Of a stretch of DNA of 64,000 bases, positions 1 through 7,818 are shown in pieces (within the stretch, counting starts at the first letter, position 1; each line of letters begins with the position of its first letter). A program made the translations under genes and the position numbers. Where the stretch lies: positions 62,001 through 126,000 of the forward strand of contig JAXGME010000005.1 of the NCBI GenBank assembly GCA_040768845.1, given 5' to 3'. The stretch comes from JAEZHK01 sp040768845 (lineage in GTDB: Bacteria > Bacillota > Clostridia > Christensenellales > Aristaeellaceae). The notes below the pieces were generated by a model, which made no database searches, was not told the origin of the DNA, and worked only from the letters and a program-made list of their open reading frames with translations.

Positions 1-223
1 CGCCTTCCACCGCAACTTTGCGGCCCTTCGTCAGATAGCGGGCGCAGAGCTCCGCCTTCTGTTTGAAGGTCACGATCGGGATAAAATCGGCCTCCCGCAC
101 GCCCTGCTTGTTGGTAAAGCGGCGGTTGATCGCCAGCGTGAACGTGCACACCGGCACGCCGGAGGCAGCGGTGCGCAGCTCCGGGTCACGGGTCAGGTTT
201 CCGATCAGGATTGCCTTGTTCAC
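1..223 (-). CDS. ssb: Single-stranded DNA-binding protein, 3' end outside the window
   Basis: This is the N-terminal part of the single-stranded DNA-binding protein, which coats ssDNA during replication and repair. The OB-fold start reads VNKAILIGNLTRDPELR, with further typical SSB segments (CTFTLAINRRF, ADFIPIVTF, KGRKVAVEG). The start is GTG at 223, eight bases behind an AAGGAGG site; the overlapping ATG at 227 is in another frame. It lies 21 bases downstream of rpsF, matching the conserved rpsF-ssb-rpsR operon, so rpsR is expected beyond the window edge. About 74 codons are visible. The family call is sure. Confidence 0.96.
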   Translation of the reverse strand, partial: MNKAILIGNLTRDPELRTAASGVPVCTFTLAINRRFTNKQGVREADFIPIVTFKQKAELCARYLTKGRKVAVEG

Positions 224-244
224 GCATTTCGCCTCCTTTGGAAA

Positions 245-709
245 TTACACTTCGGCGACGGGCTCCGCCTTTTCCTCGGCCTCGGCGGGCGCGGCTTCGG
301 CAGGCGCAGCCTCGGCAGGCGCGGCCTCGGCGGGCGCGGCCTCGGCAGGCGCGGCCTCGGCGCTCGCGGCGGCAGGCGCGGCGGCGACGAAGGGCTTCAG
401 CGGCTCGCGCTTGGGCGGCAGGGCGCCTTCAAAGCGGGTCACCAGGTAGCGCAGCACGTTCTCGGAAATCTGGAGATTGCGCTCCAGCTCCCGCGGCAGC
501 GCCGGCGGCGCGGTAATGTACATCAGCACGTAGTAGCCTTCGGTCTTGTAGTTGATGGGGTAGGCCAGGCGGCGCTTGCCCCACTCGTCCACCCGGTCCA
601 CGGTGCCGCCGTTGGCGGCGACCAGTGCGTTGAAGCGGGCGATGAGTTCCTGACGGGCGGTTTCCTCGAGCAGCGTGTCGATGACGTACATGGCTTCGTA
701 TTGGTTCAT
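245..709 (-). CDS. rpsF: 30S ribosomal protein S6 with an Ala/Pro/Glu-rich tail
   Basis: Ribosomal protein S6 of the small-subunit platform, where it pairs with S18. The start MNQYEAMYVIDTLLEE and the segment RRLAYPINYKTEGYYVLMYI are typical of S6. The ATG at 709 lies eight bases behind TAAGGAGG, so it is preferred to the GTG at 718. The normal S6 fold ends near residue 100; the last about 45 residues are a low-complexity tail made of AEAAP pentamers ending in EEKAEPVAEV. First gene of the rpsF-ssb operon, probably under feedback control through the leader hairpin at 730-760. Confidence 0.96.
   Translation of the reverse strand: MNQYEAMYVIDTLLEETARQELIARFNALVAANGGTVDRVDEWGKRRLAYPINYKTEGYYVLMYITAPPALPRELERNLQISENVLRYLVTRFEGALPPKREPLKPFVAAAPAAASAEAAPAEAAPAEAAPAEAAPAEAAPAEAEEKAEPVAEV
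281..370 (-). repeat. 15-bp coding tandem repeat in rpsF
   Basis: Five nearly identical 15-bp units (281-355) and a sixth degenerate one (356-370) encode AEAAP pentapeptides in the S6 tail. The units differ only by single G/A or C/T changes, which suggests expansion by replication slippage. Confidence 0.9.
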
Positions 710-729
710 GACTTTCACCTCCTTATGGA

Positions 730-760
730 CTTGGCGGCCCCGGTAGCGAGCCGGGGCAAG
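730..760 (-). promoter_or_regulatory. S6:S18-binding leader motif of rpsF
   Basis: Read on the minus strand, a hairpin has an outer stem CTTG/CAAG, an inner stem CCGGGG/CCCCGG and a 3'-side bulge CCGC between the two. A stem with a CCG-containing bulge just upstream of rpsF is the known S6:S18 recognition motif, which mimics the 16S rRNA platform site. It ends about 20 bases before the start codon. The structure is seen directly; the function is by analogy. Confidence 0.65.
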
Positions 761-776
761 GATGCGCTAATAAATT

Positions 777-805
777 ATGTTATCAGGAAAGTGCCGTCGG
801 CGCAA
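777..805 (-). promoter_or_regulatory. Probable sigma-A promoter of rpsF-ssb
   Basis: On the minus strand TTGCGC and TAACAT are separated by 17 bases, with a TG one base before the -10 box (extended -10). Transcription would start just upstream of the S6:S18 leader motif. Confidence 0.45.
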
Positions 806-877
806 TGCGGTTTACGCATGTTTAACCAGGCTTTCTGAAAAATGCGCGAATACGGCGAAAAGCGCCCCAAGCCGCGC

Positions 878-906
878 TTGACACGCCTTGCACCCCGTGC
901 TATAAT
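878..906 (+). promoter_or_regulatory. Consensus sigma-A promoter of greA-lysS
   Basis: A perfect TTGACA (878-883) and a perfect TATAAT (901-906) are separated by 17 bases. The start of greA lies about 100 bases further on. This is the strongest promoter match in the window. Confidence 0.9.
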
Positions 907-1012
907 GCCCCCGTCTGGAAAGCAGGACACTGCGCGACAAAACGCGCGGTGTTCGTCGTTTCCGGCTATTTCTTTATTCTCCGTCGCCGGAGTATGCGGG
1001 AGGGAAAAATTC

Positions 1013-1510
1013 TTGGAAGGTAATGATCTGTCCAACCAGAGCGTCGTGCTTACCCCGGACGGCAAGCGGAAGCTGGAAGAGGAGCTCAACGACCTGAAGG
1101 TCGTGCAGCGCGCGAAGGTGGCGGCGGACATCAAAACCGCGCTGTCCTTCGGCGATCTGAGCGAAAACGCGGAATACGACGAGGCCAAGAACGCGCAGGC
1201 GCGCGTCGAGGGCCGCATCCGCGTGCTGGAGGAGATGCTGCGCAAGGCCGTCATCGTGGACGATTCCGACCGGCCCAAGGGCGTGGTGGGCGTGGGCTCC
1301 GAAGTCCGGGTGCTGGACCTGGAGTACGACGAGGAGGACACCTACACCGTCGTCGGCGCCACGGAGGCGGACCCGGCCCGGCTCTTCGTATCCACCGAGT
1401 CCCCCATCGGCAGCGCGCTGATGGGCGCCAAGCCCGGCGATACGGTGGAGGCCCAGACGCCCGGCGGCGTCACCCGGCTGAAAGTGCTGTCCATCCTGAA
1501 GAATTCATAA
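1013..1510 (+). CDS. greA: Transcription elongation factor GreA
   Basis: GreA rescues backtracked RNA polymerase by stimulating cleavage of the nascent transcript in the secondary channel. The N-terminal coiled coil carries the hallmark segment SFGDLSENAEYDEAK, and the C-terminal FKBP-like domain ends with SPIGSALMGAKPGD and a VLSI element. The start is TTG at 1013, eight bases after GGGAGGG, giving 165 residues, close to the usual 158-160. Longer in-frame extensions upstream run through the promoter and are rejected. It is 27 bases ahead of lysS and probably co-transcribed with it. Confidence 0.95.
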   Translation: MEGNDLSNQSVVLTPDGKRKLEEELNDLKVVQRAKVAADIKTALSFGDLSENAEYDEAKNAQARVEGRIRVLEEMLRKAVIVDDSDRPKGVVGVGSEVRVLDLEYDEEDTYTVVGATEADPARLFVSTESPIGSALMGAKPGDTVEAQTPGGVTRLKVLSILKNS

Positions 1511-1537
1511 TCTGTCATTCCGAGAGGGGTTTTACCG

Positions 1538-3022
1538 ATGTCCGAAGTGCGCCCCGGGACCCCGGAGAACGCGTCCGAGCAGAACCTGATCCGCATCGGC
1601 AAGGTGAAGGCGCTGGAGGCGGCGGGGGCCAGCCCCTACCGCATCACCCGCTTTGACCAGACCCACCTGTCCCAGGCGGTTCTTTCCGATTATGAAGCGC
1701 TGGAGGGCCGCGAGGTGAGCGTCGCCGGCCGCATGGTCTCCCGCCGCGTGATGGGCAAGGCCAGCTTTGCCCACCTGCAGGACGGCGCGGGCAAAATACA
1801 GATCTACGTGCGCCGGGACGATGTGGGCGAGGAAGCCTACGCCGCCTTCAAGGATTTTGACCTGGGCGACGTATTGGGCGTGACGGGCCGCGTGTTCCGC
1901 ACCAAGGCGGGCGAGGTGTCCGTGCACGCCACGGGCGTGACGCTGCTCACCAAGTGCCTGCACCCGCTGCCGGAGAAGTTTCACGGCCTCCGGGACACCG
2001 ATCTGCGCTACCGCCAGCGGTACCTGGACCTGATCATGAACCCCGAGGTCAAGGACACCTTCGTCAAGCGATCCAGGATCATCCGCGCCATCCGGGATTT
2101 TCTGGACGCGCGCGGCTACCTGGAGGTGGATACGCCGGTGCTGGGCACGCTGGAGATCGGCGCGGCGGCGCGGCCCTTTGTGACCCACCACAACGCGCTG
2201 GACATCGACATGTTCCTGCGCATCGAAACCGAGCTGCACCTGAAGCGCCTGATCGTGGGCGGCATGGACCGGGTGTACGAGGTGGGCCGCATCTTCCGCA
2301 ACGAGGGCATGGACACCCGCCACAATCCGGAGTTTACCTCCGTGGAGCTGTACCAGGCCTACACCGACTACCTGGGCATGATGGACCTGATCGAGGCGCT
2401 GTTCCAGCACGTGGCGATGGCCGCCTGCGGCGCCACCGGCATCACCTATCAGGGCCAGGCCATCGAGCTGGGCGGACGCTGGGCGCGCATGACCATGGCC
2501 GAGGCGGTCAAAAAGTACTCGGGCCTAGAGTATGACGGCTGGACGAGCGATGAGGACGCCCGCGCCAAGCTTGCCGCCGCCGGCTACGCGGTGGAAAAGG
2601 GCTTCACCCGCGGCGAGTGCCTGAACCTTCTGTTCGAGGCCACCGTGGAGGAGCACCTGATCCAGCCCACCTTCATTTACGATTACCCCATCGAGGTGTC
2701 CCCGCTGGCCAAGCGCAAGCCGGACAACCCGATGCTCACCGAGCGGTTCGAGTTCTTCATCGTGGGCAGCGAATTCGGCAACGCCTTCTCGGAGCTCAAC
2801 GATCCCTTCGACCAGCGCGAGCGCTTCGAGCGCCAGGTGGCGCAAAAGCGCGCCCAGGGCGCCAGCGCCTCCGTGGACGAGGACTTTGTGGCGGCGTTGG
2901 AGTACGGCCTGCCCCCCACCGGCGGCCTGGGCTTTGGCCTGGACCGGCTGGTGATGCTTTTGACGGACTCCGCTTCCATCCGCGACGTACTGCTCTTCCC
3001 CACGATGAAGCCCAGGGAATAG
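1538..3022 (+). CDS. lysS: Lysyl-tRNA synthetase, class II
   Basis: Class II lysine-tRNA ligase, 494 residues, the usual bacterial length. The N-terminal OB-fold anticodon-binding domain includes VAGRMVSRRVMGKASFAHLQD. The catalytic core shows RYRQRYLDLI, motif 2 (VYEVGRIFRNEGMDTRHNPEF) and motif 3 (GGLGFGLDRLVMLL). The ATG at 1538 follows GAGAGGGG. A greA-lysS pairing is common in Firmicutes. A hairpin terminator follows ten bases after the stop codon. Confidence 0.97.
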   Translation: MSEVRPGTPENASEQNLIRIGKVKALEAAGASPYRITRFDQTHLSQAVLSDYEALEGREVSVAGRMVSRRVMGKASFAHLQDGAGKIQIYVRRDDVGEEAYAAFKDFDLGDVLGVTGRVFRTKAGEVSVHATGVTLLTKCLHPLPEKFHGLRDTDLRYRQRYLDLIMNPEVKDTFVKRSRIIRAIRDFLDARGYLEVDTPVLGTLEIGAAARPFVTHHNALDIDMFLRIETELHLKRLIVGGMDRVYEVGRIFRNEGMDTRHNPEFTSVELYQAYTDYLGMMDLIEALFQHVAMAACGATGITYQGQAIELGGRWARMTMAEAVKKYSGLEYDGWTSDEDARAKLAAAGYAVEKGFTRGECLNLLFEATVEEHLIQPTFIYDYPIEVSPLAKRKPDNPMLTERFEFFIVGSEFGNAFSELNDPFDQRERFERQVAQKRAQGASASVDEDFVAALEYGLPPTGGLGFGLDRLVMLLTDSASIRDVLLFPTMKPRE

Positions 3023-3031
3023 CCCCATTGA

Positions 3032-3061
3032 GGCGGCGGTGTGACAACCGCCGCCCTTTTT
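3032..3061 (+). terminator. Rho-independent terminator after lysS
   Basis: Stem GGCGGCGGT/ACCGCCGCC with loop GTGACA, followed by CTTTTT. Confidence 0.9.
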
Positions 3062-3091
3062 GCGCCACATCTTTTTTCGGGAGGTTTCTCC

Positions 3092-3817
3092 ATGCCAGAC
3101 ACCCGCGTTACCCGCGCCCGCCTGAAAAACCATCTGCACTACGGCAAGTGGGCGTACGTGGCCATCGCCGCCATCGCGTGGTTCGCGGTGGACCTCGTCT
3201 ACACCATGACCGAGTACCGTCCCGATGCGTACCACCGGGTGGATGTGCAGCTGGTGGGCAACGCCACCATGAGCGATGAAGGGCTGGACGCCGTGGCCGC
3301 AAAGGCGCTCGAGGCCGTCCGGCCGCTGGACGAGAACCTGGAGGCGGTCAACCTCTACAACATCGCCTACTCCGGCGACGCCTCCACGGACATCTACGGC
3401 GCCCAGAAGTACACCGTCATGCTGGCCGACCGCTCCACCGCCGTGTTTGTGCAGAACCGGGCGCTGACAGAGCAGCTGGTCGCACAGGGCGGCGCGCTGC
3501 CGCTGGAATCCTACGTGGAATCGGGCGTGCTGCCAAAGGCGCTGGCCCTGTCCCTCCCCGTCCCGGACGCGGACGGCAACCCGACCGCCGAAAGCCGCCT
3601 CTACGCGGTGGACCTTTCGGGCCTGGGCGGCATGCTCGCCGACGACATTGCCTTTGACATCCGCGACAAGTACGCCATCATCTACGCCCCCTGCGTCAAT
3701 CCGGATACCGCCGCCGCGGTGATCCGGTCGCTGATTGACCAGCTTTCCGGCCCCGCGCCGGATTCCGACTTTGCCCGGAGCGTGGCTGCCGCTGCGGCGG
3801 CCACCGCAGCGCCGTAG
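3092..3817 (+). CDS. Membrane-anchored protein of unknown function
   Basis: 241 residues from the ATG at 3092, behind CGGGAGG; an upstream in-frame ATG would run through the terminator. A positively charged N-terminus is followed by one hydrophobic segment (about residues 19-35, WAYVAIAAIAWFAVDLVYTM), so most of the protein probably lies outside the cell. The rest is soluble, with no catalytic motif I recognise, and ends in an alanine-rich tail. It sits between two terminators, so it is probably a single-gene unit reached by readthrough from lysS. Function unknown. Confidence 0.7.
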   Translation: MPDTRVTRARLKNHLHYGKWAYVAIAAIAWFAVDLVYTMTEYRPDAYHRVDVQLVGNATMSDEGLDAVAAKALEAVRPLDENLEAVNLYNIAYSGDASTDIYGAQKYTVMLADRSTAVFVQNRALTEQLVAQGGALPLESYVESGVLPKALALSLPVPDADGNPTAESRLYAVDLSGLGGMLADDIAFDIRDKYAIIYAPCVNPDTAAAVIRSLIDQLSGPAPDSDFARSVAAAAAATAAP

Positions 3818-3862
3818 CGCGGCCGGCCCATCTTCATGAAACGCCCCGGGGCGCGATGCCCC

Positions 3863-3907
3863 GCCCGGCGCCCCGGTTATGATCGGGGCGCCGGGCTTGT
3901 TAATTTT
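3863..3907 (+). terminator. Rho-independent terminator
   Basis: A 13-bp perfect stem (GCCCGGCGCCCCG and its complement) with a loop of 8 bases is followed by TTGTTAATTTT. It closes the unit at 3092-3817. Confidence 0.88.
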
Positions 3908-3997
3908 CTGAAATATCGTCGCTTCCGGGGTCGAAACTATGATGATTTTGACCATTTCGGCAACGTTTTCAGCCAACAGATAGACTGCATTGTAAAC

Positions 3998-4033
3998 ATT
4001 CGCCTTGACAAACGCGGGCGAATCGCGTATATT
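3998..4033 (+). promoter_or_regulatory. Promoter with overlapping inverted-repeat operator for the sugar importer
   Basis: TTGACA (4005-4010) and TATATT (4028-4033) are 17 bases apart. The -35 box is framed by the inverted repeat ATTCGCC (3998-4004) and GGCGAAT (4017-4023), a likely binding site for a transcription regulator that would block RNA polymerase. The regulator is not encoded nearby. Confidence 0.7.
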
Positions 4034-4074
4034 TGGGATGCATGGCACACAACGACTTTCAAGGAGGATCACCC

Positions 4075-5343
4075 ATGAAGAAGATCATCGCGCTGGCCCT
4101 CACGCTTCTGCTCGCGCTGGCGATGTTCCCGGCGGCGAACGCGGAGCAGGATGTCACGGTCACCATGTTCCAGCTCAAGGTGGAGATCGACTCCGCGCTG
4201 CAGGCCTTTGCCGCGGCATACAATGAGTCCCATCCGGGCGTCACCGTCAAGATCGAGACGCTGGGCGGCGGCGCGGACTACGGCGGAGCGCTGAAGGCCA
4301 AGCTGCAGGCCGGCCAGATGCCCACGCTGTTCAACATCGAGGGCAAGGGCGGCTACGACCTGTGGAAGGACAACATGGCCGATATGAGCGATTGCGCCTG
4401 GGTTGAGGACACCGATTTCGCCTACGTCGGCGACGACGGCAAGATCGTGGGCTTCCCGGTGGCGGTGGAGGGCTTCGGCCTGGGCTACAACGCCGACATC
4501 CTCGAAAAGGCCGGCATCGATCCCGCCACGCTGACCACCTTCTCCGCGGTCAAGGCCGCCTTTGAGAAGCTGGACGCCCAGAAGGCCGACCTGGGGCTGG
4601 ACGCCGTGGCCTCCATGGCCGCGTCCATCGCGGGCGGCATGTGGTGGGTGATGGGCAACCACAACTTCAACGCCTACCTGGCCGGCGGCCTCGGCTACGA
4701 TGACACCTCCATCCTGGACATGCTGCTCAAGGGCGAGGTGGACGCCGACCGCATGGCGGACTACGCGGCCTACGTCAAGCTGCTGTTTGACTATTCCGAC
4801 CAGGACATCCTGACCAACGGCAACTACGACGCGCAGGTGTCCTCCTTCGCCCAGGGCAAGACCGCCTTCATCAACCAGGGCAACTGGGTGGACCCCAACA
4901 TGAAGCAGCTGGGCGTCACCTTCAAGATGGGCTACATCTCCCACTGCTTCACCGACAAGCAGGAAATGACGGGGCTTTTCATGGCCGCGCCCAGCTGGTA
5001 CTGCCTGAACAGCGGCGCCCCCGAGGCCGAGCAGAAGGCCGCCAAGGACTTCCTGGACTACCTGGCCACCTCGCCCGAGGGCGCGGACTACATGGTCAAC
5101 CAGGCCGGCATGGTGCCCGCCTTCAAGTCCGTGACGCTCAAGCCCACCGGCCAGTTCTCCGCCGCGCTGGTGGATGCCAGCGCCAAGGGCGGCAACTACA
5201 ACTGGCGCTTCGGCTCTATGCCCGACGGCACCGGCCAGAACGTGCTGGGACCGGTGTTTGACCTGTTCGCGCAGGATCACTCCGATGTGAACGTGCTCAT
5301 CAAGGACCTGACCGACGCCATCGCCACCATCCCCGGTATGTAA
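4075..5343 (+). CDS. Sugar ABC transporter substrate-binding protein
   Basis: Extracellular solute-binding protein of family 1 (MalE/UgpB type), 422 residues. The ATG at 4075 follows AAGGAGG by six bases. The N-terminus is a classic signal peptide (KK, a run of Leu/Ala, then FPAANA before EQD) with an AxA-type signal peptidase I site and no lipobox cysteine, which is unusual for a single-membrane Firmicute. The body shows LGYNADILEKAGIDPATLTT and other family 1 features. The two permeases follow in the same operon, separated by a perfect palindrome that probably lowers their expression. Substrate unknown. Confidence 0.88.
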   Translation: MKKIIALALTLLLALAMFPAANAEQDVTVTMFQLKVEIDSALQAFAAAYNESHPGVTVKIETLGGGADYGGALKAKLQAGQMPTLFNIEGKGGYDLWKDNMADMSDCAWVEDTDFAYVGDDGKIVGFPVAVEGFGLGYNADILEKAGIDPATLTTFSAVKAAFEKLDAQKADLGLDAVASMAASIAGGMWWVMGNHNFNAYLAGGLGYDDTSILDMLLKGEVDADRMADYAAYVKLLFDYSDQDILTNGNYDAQVSSFAQGKTAFINQGNWVDPNMKQLGVTFKMGYISHCFTDKQEMTGLFMAAPSWYCLNSGAPEAEQKAAKDFLDYLATSPEGADYMVNQAGMVPAFKSVTLKPTGQFSAALVDASAKGGNYNWRFGSMPDGTGQNVLGPVFDLFAQDHSDVNVLIKDLTDAIATIPGM

Positions 5344-5355
5344 GGATCCTCTTGC

Positions 5356-5384
5356 GGGGGGAACCGCGCGCGGTTCCCCCCTTT
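5356..5384 (+). terminator. Intra-operon palindrome, probable attenuating terminator
   Basis: A 26-bp perfect palindrome (arm GGGGGGAACCGCG, 5356-5381) is followed by TTT. It lies between the binding-protein gene and the first permease, a usual place for partial termination or mRNA stabilisation that makes the binding protein more abundant than the membrane parts. Confidence 0.7.
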
Positions 5385-5433
5385 TGGCATACATCTGGCC
5401 GGGCTTCCCGCGCCGCGAAGGGGGCAAACCGCC

Positions 5434-6318
5434 TTGAAGCGTAAACTGTCTGTCGACCTCGCGTTCATGTTCCCCTGCCTGTTCGCCTTCGTCATGGTGA
5501 TCCTCTGCCCGTTCTTTCTGGGCATTTACTACTCCATGACAGACTGGAACGGCGTGCGTGAAACCATCACCTTCATCGGGTTTGAAAACTTCCGGGGCAT
5601 GTTCCATCAGCCCCAGTTTCTGTATTCGTTCATGATCACGGTGGAGTACACCGTAATCAACGTGGTGCTGGTCAACGTGGTCAGCTTTTTCCTGTCGCTC
5701 CTGGTCACGGGGCAGGCGCGGCTGCGCAACCTCTACCGCGCCGGCTTTTTCGTGCCCAACCTGATCGGCGGCATCGTGCTGGGCTACATCTGGCAATTCC
5801 TGTTCAACAACGTGTTCACGCTGGCGGGCGGCGCGATCCCCTACCTGGGCAAGTCGCTGATCTCCCGGCCGGACACGGTGATCTGGGCGATGAGCTTTGT
5901 CAACACCTGGCAGTACGCGGGCTACATCATGATGATCTACGTGGCGTCCATCCAGTCGGTGCCCACCAGCGTGCTGGAGGCCGCGTCGGTGGACGGCGCC
6001 AGTTACTTCACCCGCATGCGCAAGGTGCTGATCCCCATGATGGCCAACGCCTTCACGATTTCGCTGTTTTTGACGCTGACCAACTCCTTCAAGCAGTTTG
6101 ACATGAACTTCACCCTGACCAACGGCGGCCCCAGCACGCGCTTCATGGGCGGCGTGACCAAGGCCAGCCAGCTCCTGGCCATGGACATCTTCACCACCGC
6201 CAACGGCGCAAACAAGATGGCCGAGGCCCAGGCCAAGTCGGTGGTGTTCTTCCTGGTGCTGGTGGTGTTCTCGCTGGCGCAGGTGTACTTCAACAAGCGC
6301 AAGGAGGTGGAGATGTGA
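5434..6318 (+). CDS. Sugar ABC transporter permease, MalF/UgpA type
   Basis: Inner-membrane permease of a carbohydrate importer, 294 residues with about six hydrophobic segments. The cytoplasmic EAA loop that docks with the ATPase reads EAASVDGASYFTRMRKVLIP. The start is a TTG at 5434 behind AAGGGGG. The stop codon overlaps the start of the second permease (TGATG), so the two are translationally coupled. The operon carries no ATPase gene, so a shared MsmX/UgpC-type ATPase encoded elsewhere is expected. Confidence 0.9.
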   Translation: MKRKLSVDLAFMFPCLFAFVMVILCPFFLGIYYSMTDWNGVRETITFIGFENFRGMFHQPQFLYSFMITVEYTVINVVLVNVVSFFLSLLVTGQARLRNLYRAGFFVPNLIGGIVLGYIWQFLFNNVFTLAGGAIPYLGKSLISRPDTVIWAMSFVNTWQYAGYIMMIYVASIQSVPTSVLEAASVDGASYFTRMRKVLIPMMANAFTISLFLTLTNSFKQFDMNFTLTNGGPSTRFMGGVTKASQLLAMDIFTTANGANKMAEAQAKSVVFFLVLVVFSLAQVYFNKRKEVEM

Positions 6319-7226
6319 TGACCACGAAAGCCGGCTCCACCAGGCTTCATGCCGTGGGCGAAAAGAGCCCCTCCACCCGCGCGGCGGGGCGCATCGCCGT
6401 GGAGGCTGTGGGCATACTGCTTTTTCTCCTCTTCATGATGCCCTTTGGCATGGTGGTATTGAACGCCGCCAAGACCGCCAAGGAGATCATCTTCTCCGCG
6501 GTTTCCTGGCCGGAGCACTGGGGCCAGATGTGGACCAACGTTGTCACCATCTTCAATAACCCCACCACCGACTACGTCGGCGCGTTTTTTGATTCCGTCA
6601 TCATCACGGTGCTCTCGCTGGCGGTCATCCTGCTGTTTTCCGCCATGTGCGCCTGGGTGCTGGTGCGCAACAAAAAGCGCTGGTCCACCATCGTGTTCAT
6701 GGCCTTTGTGGCGGCCATGGTCATCCCCTTCCAGGTGGTCATGTTCCCGCTGGTGCGCTGGCTGCGCATTTTGGGCGGCGCCACGGGCATACCGCTTCTG
6801 GGCACTTACCAGGGCATCGCGTTTGCGTACCTGGGGTTTGGCTGCTCCATGTCCATCTTCATCCTGCACGGCTTCATCAAGGGCGTGCCGCTGGAACTGG
6901 AGGAGGCCGCCACCATCGACGGCTGCGGTCAGGCGGCCACCTTCTTTCGCATCGTGCTGCCCCTTCTTCAGCCGGTGGCGGTGACGGTGTTGATCCTGAA
7001 CGGTATCTGGATCTGGAACGACTACCTGCTGCCCCTTCTGGTGCTGGGCTCCAACGGCGCGGTGCAGACCATTCCGCTGGCGGTCACCGCCTTCGTGGGC
7101 TCCTACCTCAAGCAGTGGGACCTGATCCTGACCAGCGCCATGCTGGCCATGCTGCCCATCATCGTGCTGTTCCTCTTTGCGCAGAAGTACATCATCAAGG
7201 GCATGGTGGAGGGCTCCATCAAATAG
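6318..7226 (+). CDS. Sugar ABC transporter permease, MalG/UgpE type
   Basis: Second permease of the importer, 302 residues with about six membrane segments. The EAA loop reads EEAATIDGCGQAATFFRIVLP, and the C-terminus AQKYIIKGMVEGSIK is typical of MalG-like subunits. AAGGAGGTGG ends eight bases before the ATG at 6318; a GTG at 6315 in the same frame is an alternative start. A strong terminator follows 20 bases after the stop, so the operon ends here without an ATPase. Confidence 0.92.
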   Translation: MTTKAGSTRLHAVGEKSPSTRAAGRIAVEAVGILLFLLFMMPFGMVVLNAAKTAKEIIFSAVSWPEHWGQMWTNVVTIFNNPTTDYVGAFFDSVIITVLSLAVILLFSAMCAWVLVRNKKRWSTIVFMAFVAAMVIPFQVVMFPLVRWLRILGGATGIPLLGTYQGIAFAYLGFGCSMSIFILHGFIKGVPLELEEAATIDGCGQAATFFRIVLPLLQPVAVTVLILNGIWIWNDYLLPLLVLGSNGAVQTIPLAVTAFVGSYLKQWDLILTSAMLAMLPIIVLFLFAQKYIIKGMVEGSIK

Positions 7227-7246
7227 CCCCGCGCTTTGCGCCCGCC

Positions 7247-7275
7247 CCGCGCCGGTTACCCGGCGCGGTTTTTTT
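7247..7275 (+). terminator. Rho-independent terminator of the sugar importer operon
   Basis: Stem CCGCGCCGG/CCGGCGCGG with loop TTAC is followed by seven T. Confidence 0.93.
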
Positions 7276-7351
7276 GTCGCGGCGCCAGTCATTTCCCGGC
7301 TCCGCGCCGTCTAACAGGTGTCATGACAAAAGCAAGCAAAGAAGGTGCCCG

Positions 7352-7818
7352 ATGGACGCACGGGAATTTACCGACCGGGTCGTCGCCTGTGAGGAGAAGC
7401 TGTTCCGCATCGCCTATCTGACGCTGGGCGGCTATGCCCAGTGCGAGGACGCGGTGCAGGAGGCCCTCGTCAAGGCCTGGGCGGGCAGAAATTCGCTCCG
7501 CGACCCGGCGTACTTTGAAACCTGGCTCGTGCGCATTCTTCTCAACGAATGCCACAACCTCCAGCGCCGGGCGAGGCCCGAGGCCGAGCTACCGGAAAAT
7601 TACGCGCCGGCCGAGCCAAGCGATCCCGGCCTCCGGGTCGCCCTCGCCGCGCTGGACGGGAAATACCGCGCGCCGCTGATTCTGCGCTACGTGGCGGGCT
7701 ATTCCGTCGCGGAGGCGGAAAAATCCTGCGCGTCACCGCCGGCGTCGTCAAATGGCGGCTGGAACAGGCGAAGCGCAAGCTGCGGGAAATGCTCTCGGAT
7801 GGGGAGGGATCGAAGTGA
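7352..7818 (+). pseudogene. ECF-type sigma factor with an apparent -1 frameshift
   Basis: Region 2 of a sigma-70 family ECF factor is clear (RIAYLTLGGYAQCEDAVQEA, then FETWLVRILLNECHN), and region 4 begins with LDGKYRAPLILRYVAGYSVAEAE. At a run of five A (7719-7723) the frame is lost; one more A would restore the expected helix-turn-helix (KILRVTAGVVKWRLEQAKRKLREML), which is intact in the -1 frame and ends at 7818. Without the shift the frame runs to 8173 and gives an unrelated tail. Sequencing error, true mutation, or slippage on the A run are all possible. The stop overlaps the next start, GTGA, as expected for a working sigma/anti-sigma pair. The start is ATG at 7352 behind GAAGGTG. Confidence 0.8.

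Noticed and set aside
4069..5796. 575-codon minus-strand frame opposite the sugar-binding protein and permease
   Set aside because: Antisense shadow rich in His/Gly/Val/Gln, typical of the frame opposite GC-rich genes.
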